DNA of 64,000 nucleotides from Sinotaia quadrata. Taxonomy: Eukaryota; Mollusca; Gastropoda; Architaenioglossa; Viviparidae. The DNA lies in the NCBI GenBank assembly GCA_028829895.1, contig CM054180.1, forward strand, positions 120,231,363 through 120,295,362. The letters are read 5' to 3'. Numbering within the stretch: the stretch's first letter is position 1; each line of letters starts with the position of its first letter. This document shows, one piece after another, positions 1 to 11,275 of the stretch. A model generated the notes under the pieces. The model was not told the origin of the DNA. It saw only the letters and a list, made by a program, of their open reading frames with translations, and searched no databases. The position numbers and the translations under genes were made by a program.

Positions 1-628
1 ATGCTCGTAGTTGTACTGCCATTTTGGTCGCATGCCTTGACGCATTTATAAACATGAACTCTCTCTATTCGCGGCTTTCGTTGCATTTTTCAAGAGAGAT
101 AATCTAGCACTTTAAAAAAAAATGGTAGCAGGAACTGCCTCCCCTCTCTATCTACCGGCTCTATCCCCCCCCCCCCCCACACACACAAACTATTCCCCTG
201 CCAGTACCACCCTCTTTCCCTCTCCCCTTATCTCTAACTCTCAGTACTGTTACAGTGACATTTGTTTTGTCTTGTGTGGAGAAGAAAACGATTACTATGG
301 TAAAAAAGCATGCACTGTAGAGTTTAAGGTAAATAAATCAAGTCTCTAAGTTCAGCCTGATTGAACTAGTGTTATTCACGCTCATAAATGTAGCCTCGAA
401 TTCCATGTACAAACTTGATAGTCTTTAATTTCTGCCTGTTAGAACAAGATAGAAAAGGACTAGATATTTTGTTACTTATCGCTTCTTCGAGCTAAGACAG
501 CATTTTGCCTTTGAATGTACCTTCTGTCGGTGTTTTTGTTTGTGTGTGTCCATGTCTGATTCGTTATGTACCTGCACTCTTGTGACAGTGAAACTCATGC
601 AGTTTGCTATCGATTGACCTACTTTCAG
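1..628 (+). other. Part of intron 1 of GST-1
   Basis: No exon A could be found here on the plus strand. The last ~200 bases resemble the end of GST-3 intron 1 (matching stretches around 440-628 and 23140-23341), which supports calling it intron. It holds a C-run at 167-178. Confidence 0.6.
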
Positions 629-3600
629 ATGCACCATATGGCCAGGCCCCTTACCTGGAGTACAATGGCAAGAAATACGGACAAAGTATTGCCATAGCGA
701 ACTTTTTGGCGCGAGAGTTTGGTGAGTATCTTCTTTACAAGCCTGGTTGACAAAATAAGAACTCACAAACTGTTACGTGTTACGTCAATCTGTTCTGCTG
801 CTCGTCTCAAGTGATACTGGGTTTTTATTGGCAGCAAGTTAATCTGTCAAGAGTAAGTGTCAAAATAACTTGTTAGCATTTGTGCCTCTGTTTTTTTTTT
901 TTTTTTTTTTTTTTTTTGTTGTTGTAGTTGTTAATTTCGTCTCGGTTCAGCGTTTTTCTGTCATTTATCGGGATGATACTGATAACTAGAGGCTACAATA
1001 TGTGCGGACTCTCGAATGTTTGTTTTAAAGGACATCTGTCATTGATATTCACCGCATTGACCACACACTTTGACATACACAACATAATGTACACGCAGAA
1101 CACCCATTCACATTGTCACACACAATATTAAAATCACATTTATGTTCACATGACCACAAATTGACCACACAGGCAAGCGGCCCACACATACTCACCTCAT
1201 CACTCGGGTAACTTGAATACATCATATTATAAACTACTCATTTGGTATTTGTTAAATATTAGTTCACGTCAGTGCTACGTACATTTTTGTTGTTGATGAT
1301 GATGTATTTATAACATCTGACTTCATATAGACTTTCAGAGATATAAGTTTTCAAAGGTAGGATAAAGGTTATCACCTTTTGAAAGACGAGAGGGCCTCTT
1401 TTGTTGTTGCTAAACTGATCCGTTCAAGCAATGTTTTTCGAAAAGCGGTGAGCTCCCTTTCAGTGGTACGTCCTGCAAGGGTTTTGGTGTCTGCTGAACG
1501 GTAATAGTATCAGGTTTACGTACAGTGCGTACCTAGACAGAACTTGGGGAAAATACGTCGGCTGTTTGTGTATTTTATTACATTGCCTGTCAATGTGTAT
1601 CATTATATTGGACAGTGCATAGTGTTTTCGTTGGGATTATTGCATAGTGTTTTTGTTGGGATTATTGCATAGTGTGCATTGTATAGTTTGTTAATGAATG
1701 ATATTGGATATATTCGATGACGCTCAGAAATAAGACTGCTCTAGTAATGCACATATAAAAGTGAACTCAGATATGCATTGATGAAATCTAGACATACCTG
1801 TGTAGAATGTTGTTGTGTGGTTTTTTCTTATGGTTTTTCTGTGTTTTTTTTTTTAAAAACAAAACTATATATCATTTTATTTTGTTGATTGTAACCGACA
1901 TTGGTTACATGTTTAGTCCAATTTGGAAGATTCAGTAAGTTATTTTATTTCTAAAATTAACAAAATGAACGTTGTGTGTTTTTTTTTCATTTCCCACCAC
2001 ACTTTGACATTCTCTCTCTCTCTCACACACACACACAACACATACACACACAATTTAAATATTATAAAAAGCACAACATGCATATAAACCTTTTTTTGTT
2101 GATGACTACCTTGACAGTAACCGCGGTATTGTGTGTATGTTCCGCTCACACTCACCCCAGAAGCCATAATAGACCTTACATCTTCACGATGTTCTCAGTC
2201 TTGGTCTGCTTCTGGGGGAGCCCCATAACCTCGCGGTGCGTCTTAGGTGGAGGGCTGGCGGAAGGGGGTGAGACAGGTCGCACCAGTTTCATTTGTAGTT
2301 TTTTCAGCGAAAACTCTCTGACATGAATTTATCAAAATGTTTTATTAGGCTTGACATTATTAAAATTACCGACAATGTCGAATGAATTTTAATAGTGCCT
2401 ATCAACATTATTCAACATATTTGATCGATTCACTATACTGTCTGTGTTATACAAGTATGAAAATGGGAAAAAACGTAATATATTAAATTTTCAGTATAGT
2501 TACGTCCCTTGAGCGCGTGTTCTCTTGTAATAACGTTATTAAACAAGGATTCAAACGCAACTTGAAAACAATTCAGTTACACCAAAATTAAATCAGTTAC
2601 ACCAAATTAAAATCTGGTAGAACTAGAAGCCTATGAAGACGTATTCTCCTGGCCTGGCTTTTTAACGTGTTTCTAGATTGTTTTATAACTATGATAATAA
2701 GAAACATCCTTGGTATGTACAGACCTGCGGTAGATCAAAGATGGCTATAATGAGGTCAATATTTGGAAATCTGATAAAAGTGAGAGAAGGTCCGCCTGCT
2801 TTTTTTTAAAAAAAATTTATATTATGTAATGATAGTGTCATAAATCATTCATCGAATATTTCACTAACTGATTAGTAGATGGAAAAATAAAAATTAGAAA
2901 TGACGGCCCTCAGAAAGCTACAGAGCCAGTCTATAACCTGTCCGTTTGCGACAACATTCTAATTTTGTCTCTCAGTTCAAAAACGCAGTGGTGATAATAA
3001 GAATTATACATCTGACCAAAGCAATGACAAATAGTGGGTTGTTGTCGCGATGAAAGAGCCGAATGCGACCGACCACAGCATTAAATAATAATAATAATAA
3101 TAAATGCGGGTGTGCTTAATTAACGTTGTTACGAGATAACGAGCTGTCTCTAATTGAAAACTGTTTCTTAGGTTTTTACGGGAAAACAAATCTTGACGCC
3201 TTCCGCATAGACGAAGTAGTACAGCTGGTGAATGACATACGACAAGCATGGCACAAGGACTTCTACGAGCAAGATGAAGTGAAAAAGGTAGAGACTCTCT
3301 AGACTTTGTTTCTGGTGTTTTAGTGCAGATAACGACTGGCTGAATGTGCATCGCTTGCGTACACTAGTAAATGATTGCATTCTGTTTCTATGGCGACGTT
3401 TGCTCCAAGTTAATTGTGTGTATCAAGGGAGGGATGGATTGGACGGATGTTTTGAGAGGGAGAAATGGTATGACTGCTAATGATATCACTGGTAAGGATT
3501 GCTTAAAGAATTACTTCCCTTGTAAATTATGAATGTTTTAGTCCTAGAACCGCCCGCTGAGTAGCATTATCTTACTTTTGCTCATGTCGCTATTTGATTT

Positions 3601-5864
3601 TGTAGTTAAGAGCAGTCCATAACATAACACTGAGCAGAGGAGGGGTGACTTTATACCAGGACTGTCTGATTGGACGTTCTAGATAACGTTGATAGCTTGT
3701 GGTGGTTTGGAAGGTGAATTCCGAGGAACCGAAGGAATAAATAGAGAAATGGTTCTTACCTGTTTGAGTAGGAGAGTTGGTCCCAAATTCTGAGGAGCCG
3801 AAAGAATAAATACAGAAATGGTTCTTACCTGTTAGAGTAGGAGAGTTGGTCCCAAATTCTGAGGAACCGAAATAATAAATAGAGAAATGGTTCTTACCTG
3901 TTAGAGTAGGAGAGTTGGTCCCAAATTCTGAGGAATCGAAAGAATGAATAGAGAAATGGTTCATTATCTATTAGAGTAGGAGAGTTGGTCCCAAATTCTT
4001 TTGGATACATTCATTTGTCTACTTCATTCTTGAACTCAATTCCAAGCCTTTTCTGTGCAGCCGGTGCCCGTTGGCTTGACTACTGTTCTAATCTAGTCTT
4101 TAATACTTCGGCTAGGCTTGTTGGTTTGACCAATTACTACTCGACAATCAGGCTTCACGCTGTATTTTTTTGTCAATGTTTCTGTATAAACAATTCGGAT
4201 CTCTGTGGTGATGAAGTGATGGTCAAGTGTGAATTTAGTAAACTGTGTCAAGCAATCTCATTCTTGCAGTAAGCCCTTTTGGTGTTAGAATAAAGAGTCC
4301 ATTGAATGTTGGCGTTAGCAATGCACCATGGGAAAACTTTAAACTTCACTTAATAATTTCAGGAGGAATATGGCAGGAAACTTGTTGAAGAAGATCTTCC
4401 GAGGTACTTTGGCTTTCTGCAGAGGCTCCTGCAAGAAAATGGTACGGGGGTCTTTGTGGGAGAGGAGGTTTGTAATTTTATTTTATTTTCATAATACATT
4501 TTAGTTAATTATAACAATTGAAATAAAATGACACTTATCCTATTTACAAGTTGAAAATATCATGAATCTTGGACTAACACTTTTATGTAGAGTATTCAGT
4601 CACAAAAGTGTAATCTGTAACGCCATGCTCTGCGGTTTATACAGGGTCTTAGATACTCAATTGAAGTACCCGGAAAATGCACTCTTTTTCCCGAAACAAA
4701 TATGTACCCTTCCTACATGCCAAAATGCAGCTTCACTTAAGCCAGGTGGTACGTTTCCTGCCTGCAAATTTACCCTGTCAGGGTCGTGACGTAACAACAT
4801 AACACTCATTACTCGACCTGGACACGTTCATTATTTGCGCGTGTTTCTTTGCCCAATGTAGAAATAAAACAATATACTGTAAAAAATAAAATATTATACA
4901 GTAATGTATGTTAAAAAATCTCACTCTCTCCTCTATCAGTCTATCTATCTATATTATTACATATGCGGTGCCGCCCGCCTACCCACCCGAAGAGAAAAAA
5001 ATTCAGGTGCATTGAATTCGAAATTGCCGTCCTCCTTCCGCACTACTGTATATACAATATTGTTGTGACACTGAAACTCATGCAATTTTGAACTTCAGCC
5101 GCTCTGGTGACGCGAGAAGTTTTTGTACTTAAACCATTCGTGTTAAATTTTAAACTGAAATTGAGCTTTACTTTTCAGCTCAAACTTGAGGCTGGCATCT
5201 TTCAGTTTCTCTGCCCAGGAATCTTATGTTTGCTTATTGTTATATTAGTGTGTACGCGTGCGTGGATGTAAAATACACTTTCTTCTGTAATTAATTATCT
5301 TTAAAGACGGGTTGAAGTCTTTGTTCTTGCAAATGAAGTTATTATAAAGAGTAAGTTAAACGTCCAGGGAGTCAGGGAAAGTTCAAAACCAATGGATACT
5401 CTCCCTTTAAATAAACATAATCACGGTTAGGGTGTAAACAGTGAGATAAATTGTTACTGATATGATCTTCGAAGTCAATATCTTCAGTGTTTTGTGGTTT
5501 TAGTCCATTTTGTACGACATTTTCTCCCATCACGACAGAACTGGATTGTGTTCATCAGTAACCGTTTGGATTTTAAATTTACATAACACTGCTGAATTTT
5601 GTATTCTCAAAATATTCAGACCTGAACTCTTTTACGAGAGTGTTTCCTAAGTGGTTCCAGACTTCATTAGAATTTTTCTCTTATTTCTGTTTCCAGCTAA
5701 CACTCGCTGATCTTGCCGCCTATGACGTCGCATTTCAAATGAAAAAAGTTAAGAATTTTGATGCCCCGGCCAAGTTCCCTGAGCTGCAGACTTTAAAAAC
5801 CAAGGTGGAAGAGAATCCCAACCTGAAGAAATACCTGGAAACCCGAAAAGACACACCCTTGTAA
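629..5864 (+). CDS. GST-1: sigma-class glutathione S-transferase, partial (exons B-E, first exon outside window)
   Basis: Exons read as B 629-721, C 3172-3287, D 4363-4467 and E 5697-5864 (TAA at 5862-5864). All introns are GT-AG, with phase 1 after B and phase 0 after C and D. Exon B carries the glutathione-site strand and turn (APYGQAPYLEYNG, with the expected cis-Pro, then QSIAIA). Exon C begins the all-helical C-terminal domain (NLDAFRIDEVVQL), D contains DLPRYFGFLQRLL and FVGEE, and E starts LTLADLAAYD, the conserved N-capping region of the GST C-domain. The protein should be cytosolic and conjugate glutathione or isomerise substrates. Exon A with the catalytic Tyr is not found in 1-628 and must lie upstream. 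Exon sizes match the other four loci exactly, and introns share stretches with GST-3, so the two are tandem duplicates. No frameshift or stop is seen. Confidence 0.9.
722..3171 (+). other. Intron 2 of GST-1
   Basis: No coding exon is visible. It contains a T-run at about 892-917, a 25-bp direct duplication near 1618-1668 (TGCATAGTGTTTTTGTTGGG type), short CA/CT tracts near 2010-2050 and an ATA/TAA run near 3087-3102. Its 3' part matches the same intron of GST-3 (about 3000-3060 with 25280-25330). Confidence 0.6.
3715..4000. repeat. 69-bp minisatellite, about 4 copies, in intron 3 of GST-1
   Basis: A unit containing GGAGAGTTGGTCCCAAATTC recurs every 69 bp. Because 69 is a multiple of three, a 23-residue periodic ORF appears on the minus strand; it is a repeat artefact. 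GST-3 has one copy of the same unit at about 25915-25998, so the expansion happened in GST-1 after duplication. Confidence 0.85.
4468..5696 (+). other. Intron 4 of GST-1
   Basis: It starts GTTTGTAATTTTATTTT, closely matching GST-3 intron 4, and ends in a pyrimidine tract with TTCCAG. No exon or mobile element is seen. Confidence 0.6.
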
Positions 5865-6208
5865 TGGCCAAACACCTTTCGTCGCCAATCATGGTAGATG
5901 GTAGAGGACAGTTCACTTCCGGTTGGATGACCGAGAGCGCTTCACTTCCTGCCATCCGTGACCGAAAACAAATCACTGCCTGCCATCCGTGACCGAAAAC
6001 AAATCACTGCCCTGCTATATGAGATGGACCAAGTCTAATTTCATCCATTTTCCGTTAATGGATTTGCATGCCTTTCATTTGCTTTTGACTTTTTGCAAAA
6101 CGAGCACATTTTAACAATTATCGATTACAGTATTACACTTTTTTTGCTACTGACATTTATTTTTATTTTTATATTGTGGCTTATATGTGCGTTACTGTTT
6201 AAGAGAGA

Positions 6209-6210
6209 GA

Positions 6211-6268
<58 letters not shown>
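6209..6268. repeat. (TG)n microsatellite
   Basis: Uninterrupted TG dinucleotides about 340 bases after the GST-1 stop codon, probably in or just beyond the 3' UTR. Confidence 0.95.
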
Positions 6269-6270
<2 letters not shown>

Positions 6271-6712
6271 CTTATTTCTTCAAAATCGTACGCGTCTTTA
6301 TCAGCTCTTCCTTCCTTCCTTCAGTGAATGCAGATAACTGAACTAGGACGAAATACAATTTCAATTTGCAGATAATTAAATAGATGTATCGGGAAAAGAA
6401 TTAAATTGCTAAGGGAGATAATTGTTTAGAAGAAATTTTTGTAAGTGCCTAGCCCAGTTTCTAAAATTTATTTATGTTAAATAATAGTTTTCTGTACCTT
6501 GAACAATGATTGCAATAAGGTTAAATTATTTTTGTTTTTCAATCACAGTTTGCTTGTATAGTAGAGGAGATTTATTCGAACAGTTTTGTATCAATTACTA
6601 TAGTGACCAATTCCAACGTCATTTGATTTCGCAAATGGAAATTTTTTGGTAATTACTTCTGGTTGGCGCAACGTTATTATTTGACAATAACACTTATGTC
6701 CTGTTTGCTGAT

Positions 6713-6992
6713 GTTATGAATAAAGTAATATTTGATAAATGGCACTCTTTCATCTGTACTATAATGATGTTATGAATAAAGTAATATTTGATAAATGGCA
6801 CACTTTCATCAATACTATAATGATATTATGAATAAAGTAATATTTGATAAATGGCACTCTTTCATCTATACTATTATGATGTTATGAATAAAGTAATATT
6901 TGATAAATGGCACTCTTTCATTTATACTATAATGATGTTATGAATAAAGTAATATTTGATAAATGGCACTCTTTCATCTATACTATAATGAT
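6713..6992. repeat. 56-bp tandem repeat, 5 copies
   Basis: Units start with GTTATGAATAAAGTAATATT at 6713, 6769, 6825, 6881 and 6937. Each unit contains AATAAA, so five potential polyadenylation signals lie in a row downstream of GST-1. Confidence 0.9.
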
Positions 6993-7119
6993 TAAAATAA
7001 AATGGCATAAGGTAACAACAAACATTTATTTCTTAAACCTCACATTCAAATATGTCAAGTCTTTCACTAATAGGCCGTCAGTTCTATGGAACAAAATCCA
7101 AACTCAATAGTATTAGGAA

Positions 7120-7350
7120 TGATTATAATCATCGCTTCTTACTCAAATTCTCAACTCATAAGTATCAGTAATGAAAATATAATCACTTCTTACTCAAATT
7201 CTCAACTCATAATCATCAGTAATGAAAATATATAATCACTTCTTACTTAAATTCCAAACTCAAAAGTATTAATAATGATTATAATCATCACTTTCTATTT
7301 AACATTATAACTAAAAGTTATCAGTAATGAACACAGTCATATATTCCTAC
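7120..7350. repeat. Degenerate ~52-bp tandem repeat
   Basis: Variants of CTTCTTACTCAAATTC plus CAGTAATGAAAATATA recur about four times with small indels. Confidence 0.6.
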
Positions 7351-7403
7351 TCAAAAGTATTAGCAATGAATATAGCCATTACTTTCTACTCTAAATTTGA
7401 ACT

Positions 7404-8737
7404 GGCATGTTGTGTCCAGTTTACAGGTGAAAACAGGTGCACCAAGGATAAATTCAAAGTACCAAAGAGAGTTTGCCAATGTTGTGAGGACTTTTCACAC
7501 AACTCCCATGTGGAGAGAGAGGCACTAAACATGTACTGCGTGTGGGGTTCCCTTGTCAGTGTCTTAAACAGATATATTTTTTACAGCATGGGTTTCTCTC
7601 TATTTGCTAAGCACCCATTGGTCAATTTCAGTTATTAAATGCCAACTTTAAGTTTCACAACGGCAAGTATGATATTTTAAAAACAAAATAAGTTGCCGTT
7701 GTGAAACTTAAAGTTGGCATTTAATAACTGAAATTAAGGTGGCTGGATGGAGAAAGAGTTGATCTTTCTAGCTAGATCAACCGAATTATTGAAACATAAT
7801 AAACATTACTTAGGACTTAACCGCATCAGTAGCAAAATCCTTGTATTCATATTTTGCTCCATTTCTTACTTCCCGCTCCCCCACCCCACCCACTTTCAAA
7901 TATGTTTTTATTGGTTGCGTTCACTGTAATATAGTGTAAGGGTTAATTAATGAAAATGTGAAACCAATATATTTGCTTATTTAAATGAACTTGTGTGGTT
8001 CTGATCTTACAGTACCACCGGGGCACAAAGGCGGTCCATTGTCATTGCATAATTCAAGTACTGGTTTTGAGTAGTAAACTGTTTCCTAGCTGTGACTAAT
8101 ATTTCCACTCCTTTCTTTATTTGTTCTTTTATATCTTCTATCCATATTTGTATATTTTTAGTTATAAAATACATTTTGTGATAATTGTGGAGCATTTGCT
8201 TGTATGCAAAAATTCTTATGGTATGTTTAAGTAGACATTGCACACTGCATTTTGAGTACACAGAGTGTGAAAATTAAAACAGATTATTAGACATTGCCCG
8301 GAGTACTATCATAATTAAATGACACTGGTCATCACTTCTGGTGGAATTCAATAGTTTAATGCCATGAATGTGTGAGCCCACCTCAAATCTTGTTATGAAT
8401 AAATGGCTTACTGCATGACGCAAGTGACCCTGAGAAGTTTGCCAGTTAGGATCAGCCATTGGCGACATAATGGCCATTTATAGTTAATCAATGGCTGTCT
8501 GCTGACCCACTGTAATTGACCAATGGGTGCTTAGCAAATAGAGAGAAACCCATGCTGTAAAAAATATATCTGTTTAAGACACTGACAAGGGAACCCCACA
8601 CGCAGTACATGTTTAGTGCCTCTCTCTCCACATGGGAGTTGTGTGAAAAGTCCTCACAACATTGGCAAACTCTCTTTGGTACTTTGAATTTATCCTTGGT
8701 GCACCTGTTTTCACCTGTAAACTGGACACAACATGCC
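7404..8737. repeat. Long inverted repeat: 224-bp arms 7404-7627 and 8514-8737
   Basis: The two arms are reverse complements along their whole length (starts GGCATGTTGTGTCCAGTTTA, inner end CATTGGTCAATT) with equal length and no indel noticed, enclosing about 886 bp. Each arm carries the same short ORF frame (KVPKRVCQCCED...). I recognise no protein family in it and see no convincing target-site duplication outside the arms. It could be a long-TIR DNA transposon, a foldback element or a local inverted duplication. The near identity means it is recent or kept alike by gene conversion. Confidence 0.85.
7624..7735. repeat. Perfect 43-bp hairpin with 26-nt loop
   Basis: 7624-7666 and 7693-7735 are exact reverse complements (the core contains AACTTTAAGTTTCACAACGG). 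The hairpin touches the inner end of the left arm of the 224-bp inverted repeat but is absent next to the right arm. It could be a MITE-type palindrome or, if transcribed, an siRNA or miRNA-like stem. No function is assigned. Confidence 0.85.
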
Positions 8738-8739
8738 AT

Positions 8740-10555
8740 TTCATGAACTCGTGAAACCAGCCATCATGATTGTTTGCAAGTCTGAAGGCCAGCCATGAAA
8801 TTCCAACATCATCTGCATGGTAGGAAAGAGAGACAATCCCCATTCAGGTAATGTTGACCCCTTTTCATAAAACTATTTGACTCCTTCAATCTTGTGATGT
8901 ACCTTGTTCATGTTTTCTGAACGTAAATGGATTCATCTAACTTTGTTATCAGGCACACTGTTGTTGATTCCAAGAACATACATTTTAATAAGAGAGCTGT
9001 TTCAGGCCTGGCACTATAATGACCAATTCATAAGTATAAGGTGCTTTGCGCATTTTTGTGTGTCTTCATTGTACATGTCGTTTACTTATATTTGATCAAT
9101 ATTGAATTGCTGTGAAGTATATAGATAAATCTTTAGTTAAAATAAATTTTGTTTCTTTATTTGTTAACCCCCTCAATCTGTGTTATAACTGGGTTAAAAG
9201 GTTAGAGTAGTATTGAAGCTTAATAATGAATAAGACGGGTGGTATGGGCCTTTTAAGAGGGTGTTCACCACTCTGTTTGCACATGTGCCAGTTCAGGGCT
9301 ATTCTGCCGTGTTCTTTACAATACTAGGAATTACTCTGGGGAGAGTGCAAGGGGTACTCTTCCAGTCCCTCACCCACAAGCTGAGAGGTGCGAATTATTA
9401 CACGCATGATAGGGGAGATAATTATCTCCTAGTAGTATAAAAAATACCTGTCGCACTGACGAAGCTTGGTATTGATTGTCTTCCTTTGAAAACATTAAAG
9501 TATAATCGAGGACGCACCTTCAGTGAACATATCAAATTTTTATTTTTGTCAATGTTAATTTTTATTCAGTTATTTTTCTTCTTATAGGAGTAGTTTAGAA
9601 GCAAAAAGATGACTCTTCAAATCTCAAGTGCTAACTTGCACTTTAGACAGAGCATAAACAATCTCTGTCCTTCCTCAATTTAATTCACATACCCACTGCA
9701 GGCCTTCAAGTTTCAGCAACAACCTGCCCACCCCACCACGACACAATCTACTGTTTTCCCCCTCTCTATTGAGGTGATCTGAGTTTAACCTCTATATTCC
9801 AACAGCATAGCAAAGAGGTATTATTGCCTATCACAGACGAGATGGGCGGGCGCGAGCAGGCGATGGGTGGGTGGGGGTTGAAGCTATTCGTCCCAGACCA
9901 CAATATTCACAAGACCCCAACAGTGGACTTCCTACGTAATACATGCGAGCACTTTTGTTATCCTGCTTTGGCATTTCTCCATTCTCCCCCCATCCCCAAC
10001 ACACCTTACACTGAAAACCCATCAACACAGAAGTGGTCCAGAATCCTCTCGACTTCGGATCGGTCCGGCTACGAGCACATATCCCGTGTTTATAGCTGAC
10101 ATTTTTCATATACACATGAATCTTTAAAAGAACTGCGAAACGAGTACATGAAATTATTTATCAACCTTACTTTCGCATATTAATAACACTTCCTTCTTTC
10201 CGACCCAGTGTAAGTTGGTTGACCAAAATAGTTCAAACCGAATTGCAAAATGTCACCACGGAGATATGCAAATTTTCATCACTGATGTCAGTCAGAAATG
10301 ACGATGGATGAAGAATTGTTAACTTTGAGTAATAATGTTTGCGTTACTCTTAGTAGCAGTGGTTATGGTTTGTTGTTGGTAGTGGTGGTGGTATTGCTGG
10401 TGTTAGTGATGCTTGTGCAGTTAGTAATGGTGTTCACTAAATTCCTTGTATCATTACAAAGAATAGGTAAATTAATACGAAACAATCATTTTGTGAATGT
10501 CTTAGTGATTTTTGTTTTATAAACGCACACGTTTCCAAAAATAAATCAACACAAA
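8740..10555. other. Intergenic, no gene recognised
   Basis: Only short unsupported ORFs are present, including overlapping ones on both strands at about 9824-10115, which I do not recognise. There is a TGG/TGGTGG-type imperfect run near 10365-10430. Confidence 0.4.
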
Positions 10556-10890
10556 ATACAAAGTGCAAATGCTGCACTAGACAAAAAAATTCTGTTACGC
10601 TAAGCAAAGCACTAACGCTGCGCGAGACAAAATTTTCTGTTATACGAAGCAAAGCACTAATGGTTGTATGAGACAAAATACGTTCTATTAGCCAAATAAA
10701 GCACTAATGTTGCACGAGACAAAATACGTTCTATTAGCCAAATAAAGCACTAATGTTGCACGAGACAAAATACGTTCTATTAGCCAAATAAAGCACTAAT
10801 GTTGTGCAAGACCAAATTTTCTTTTATGCGAAGCAATGCACTAATGGCTGTACGAGACAAAACACGTTCTGTTACGCGAAATTCAGATAG
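10556..10890. repeat. ~46-bp tandem repeat, about 7 copies
   Basis: Units contain AAAGCACTAATGTTGCACGA and a variant of GACAAAATACGTTCT. The three central copies are nearly identical and the outer ones degenerate, the usual pattern of a growing minisatellite. Confidence 0.85.
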
Positions 10891-11182
10891 ACTGTTTGCA
10901 TGTTGTCTTCCTGTCTACCCCTATTTTAAAATCACAAATGCGAGTGCGCTGACACGCATGATAGATTACATTGTTCTACATCTCAGTACACATCTAGGCC
11001 TCAGTTCTAGATGAGACGCCCTACATTAAGGTACATGAGCTATAAAACCCAGATATCTACAAATTTTTGATGATGATACTTTTGAAAATATTAAATGATG
11101 ACAACGACGACCATGATGTTCCGTTTATTATAATGACATCGATGATAAATTCAACAAGTGTAATAATAATAAGTGTAGCTAC

Positions 11183-11188
11183 TTTATT
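11183..11188 (-). terminator. Candidate polyadenylation signal of GST-2
   Basis: AATAAA on the minus strand, about 88 nt downstream of the GST-2 stop codon. This is similar in distance to the AATAAA at 43878-43883 after GST-4. Confidence 0.45.
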
Positions 11189-11275
11189 TTTTCTAATTAT
11201 TATACATATTTGAATTTCGGAGAATGCAGTTCACTTAAGAGAAATATCTTATTTACAATGTTGTTTTTTCAAAAA

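Noticed and set aside
9824..10115. Overlapping 91- and 94-codon ORFs on opposite strands
   Set aside because: No domain, no splice partners; likely chance in a GC-richer patch.
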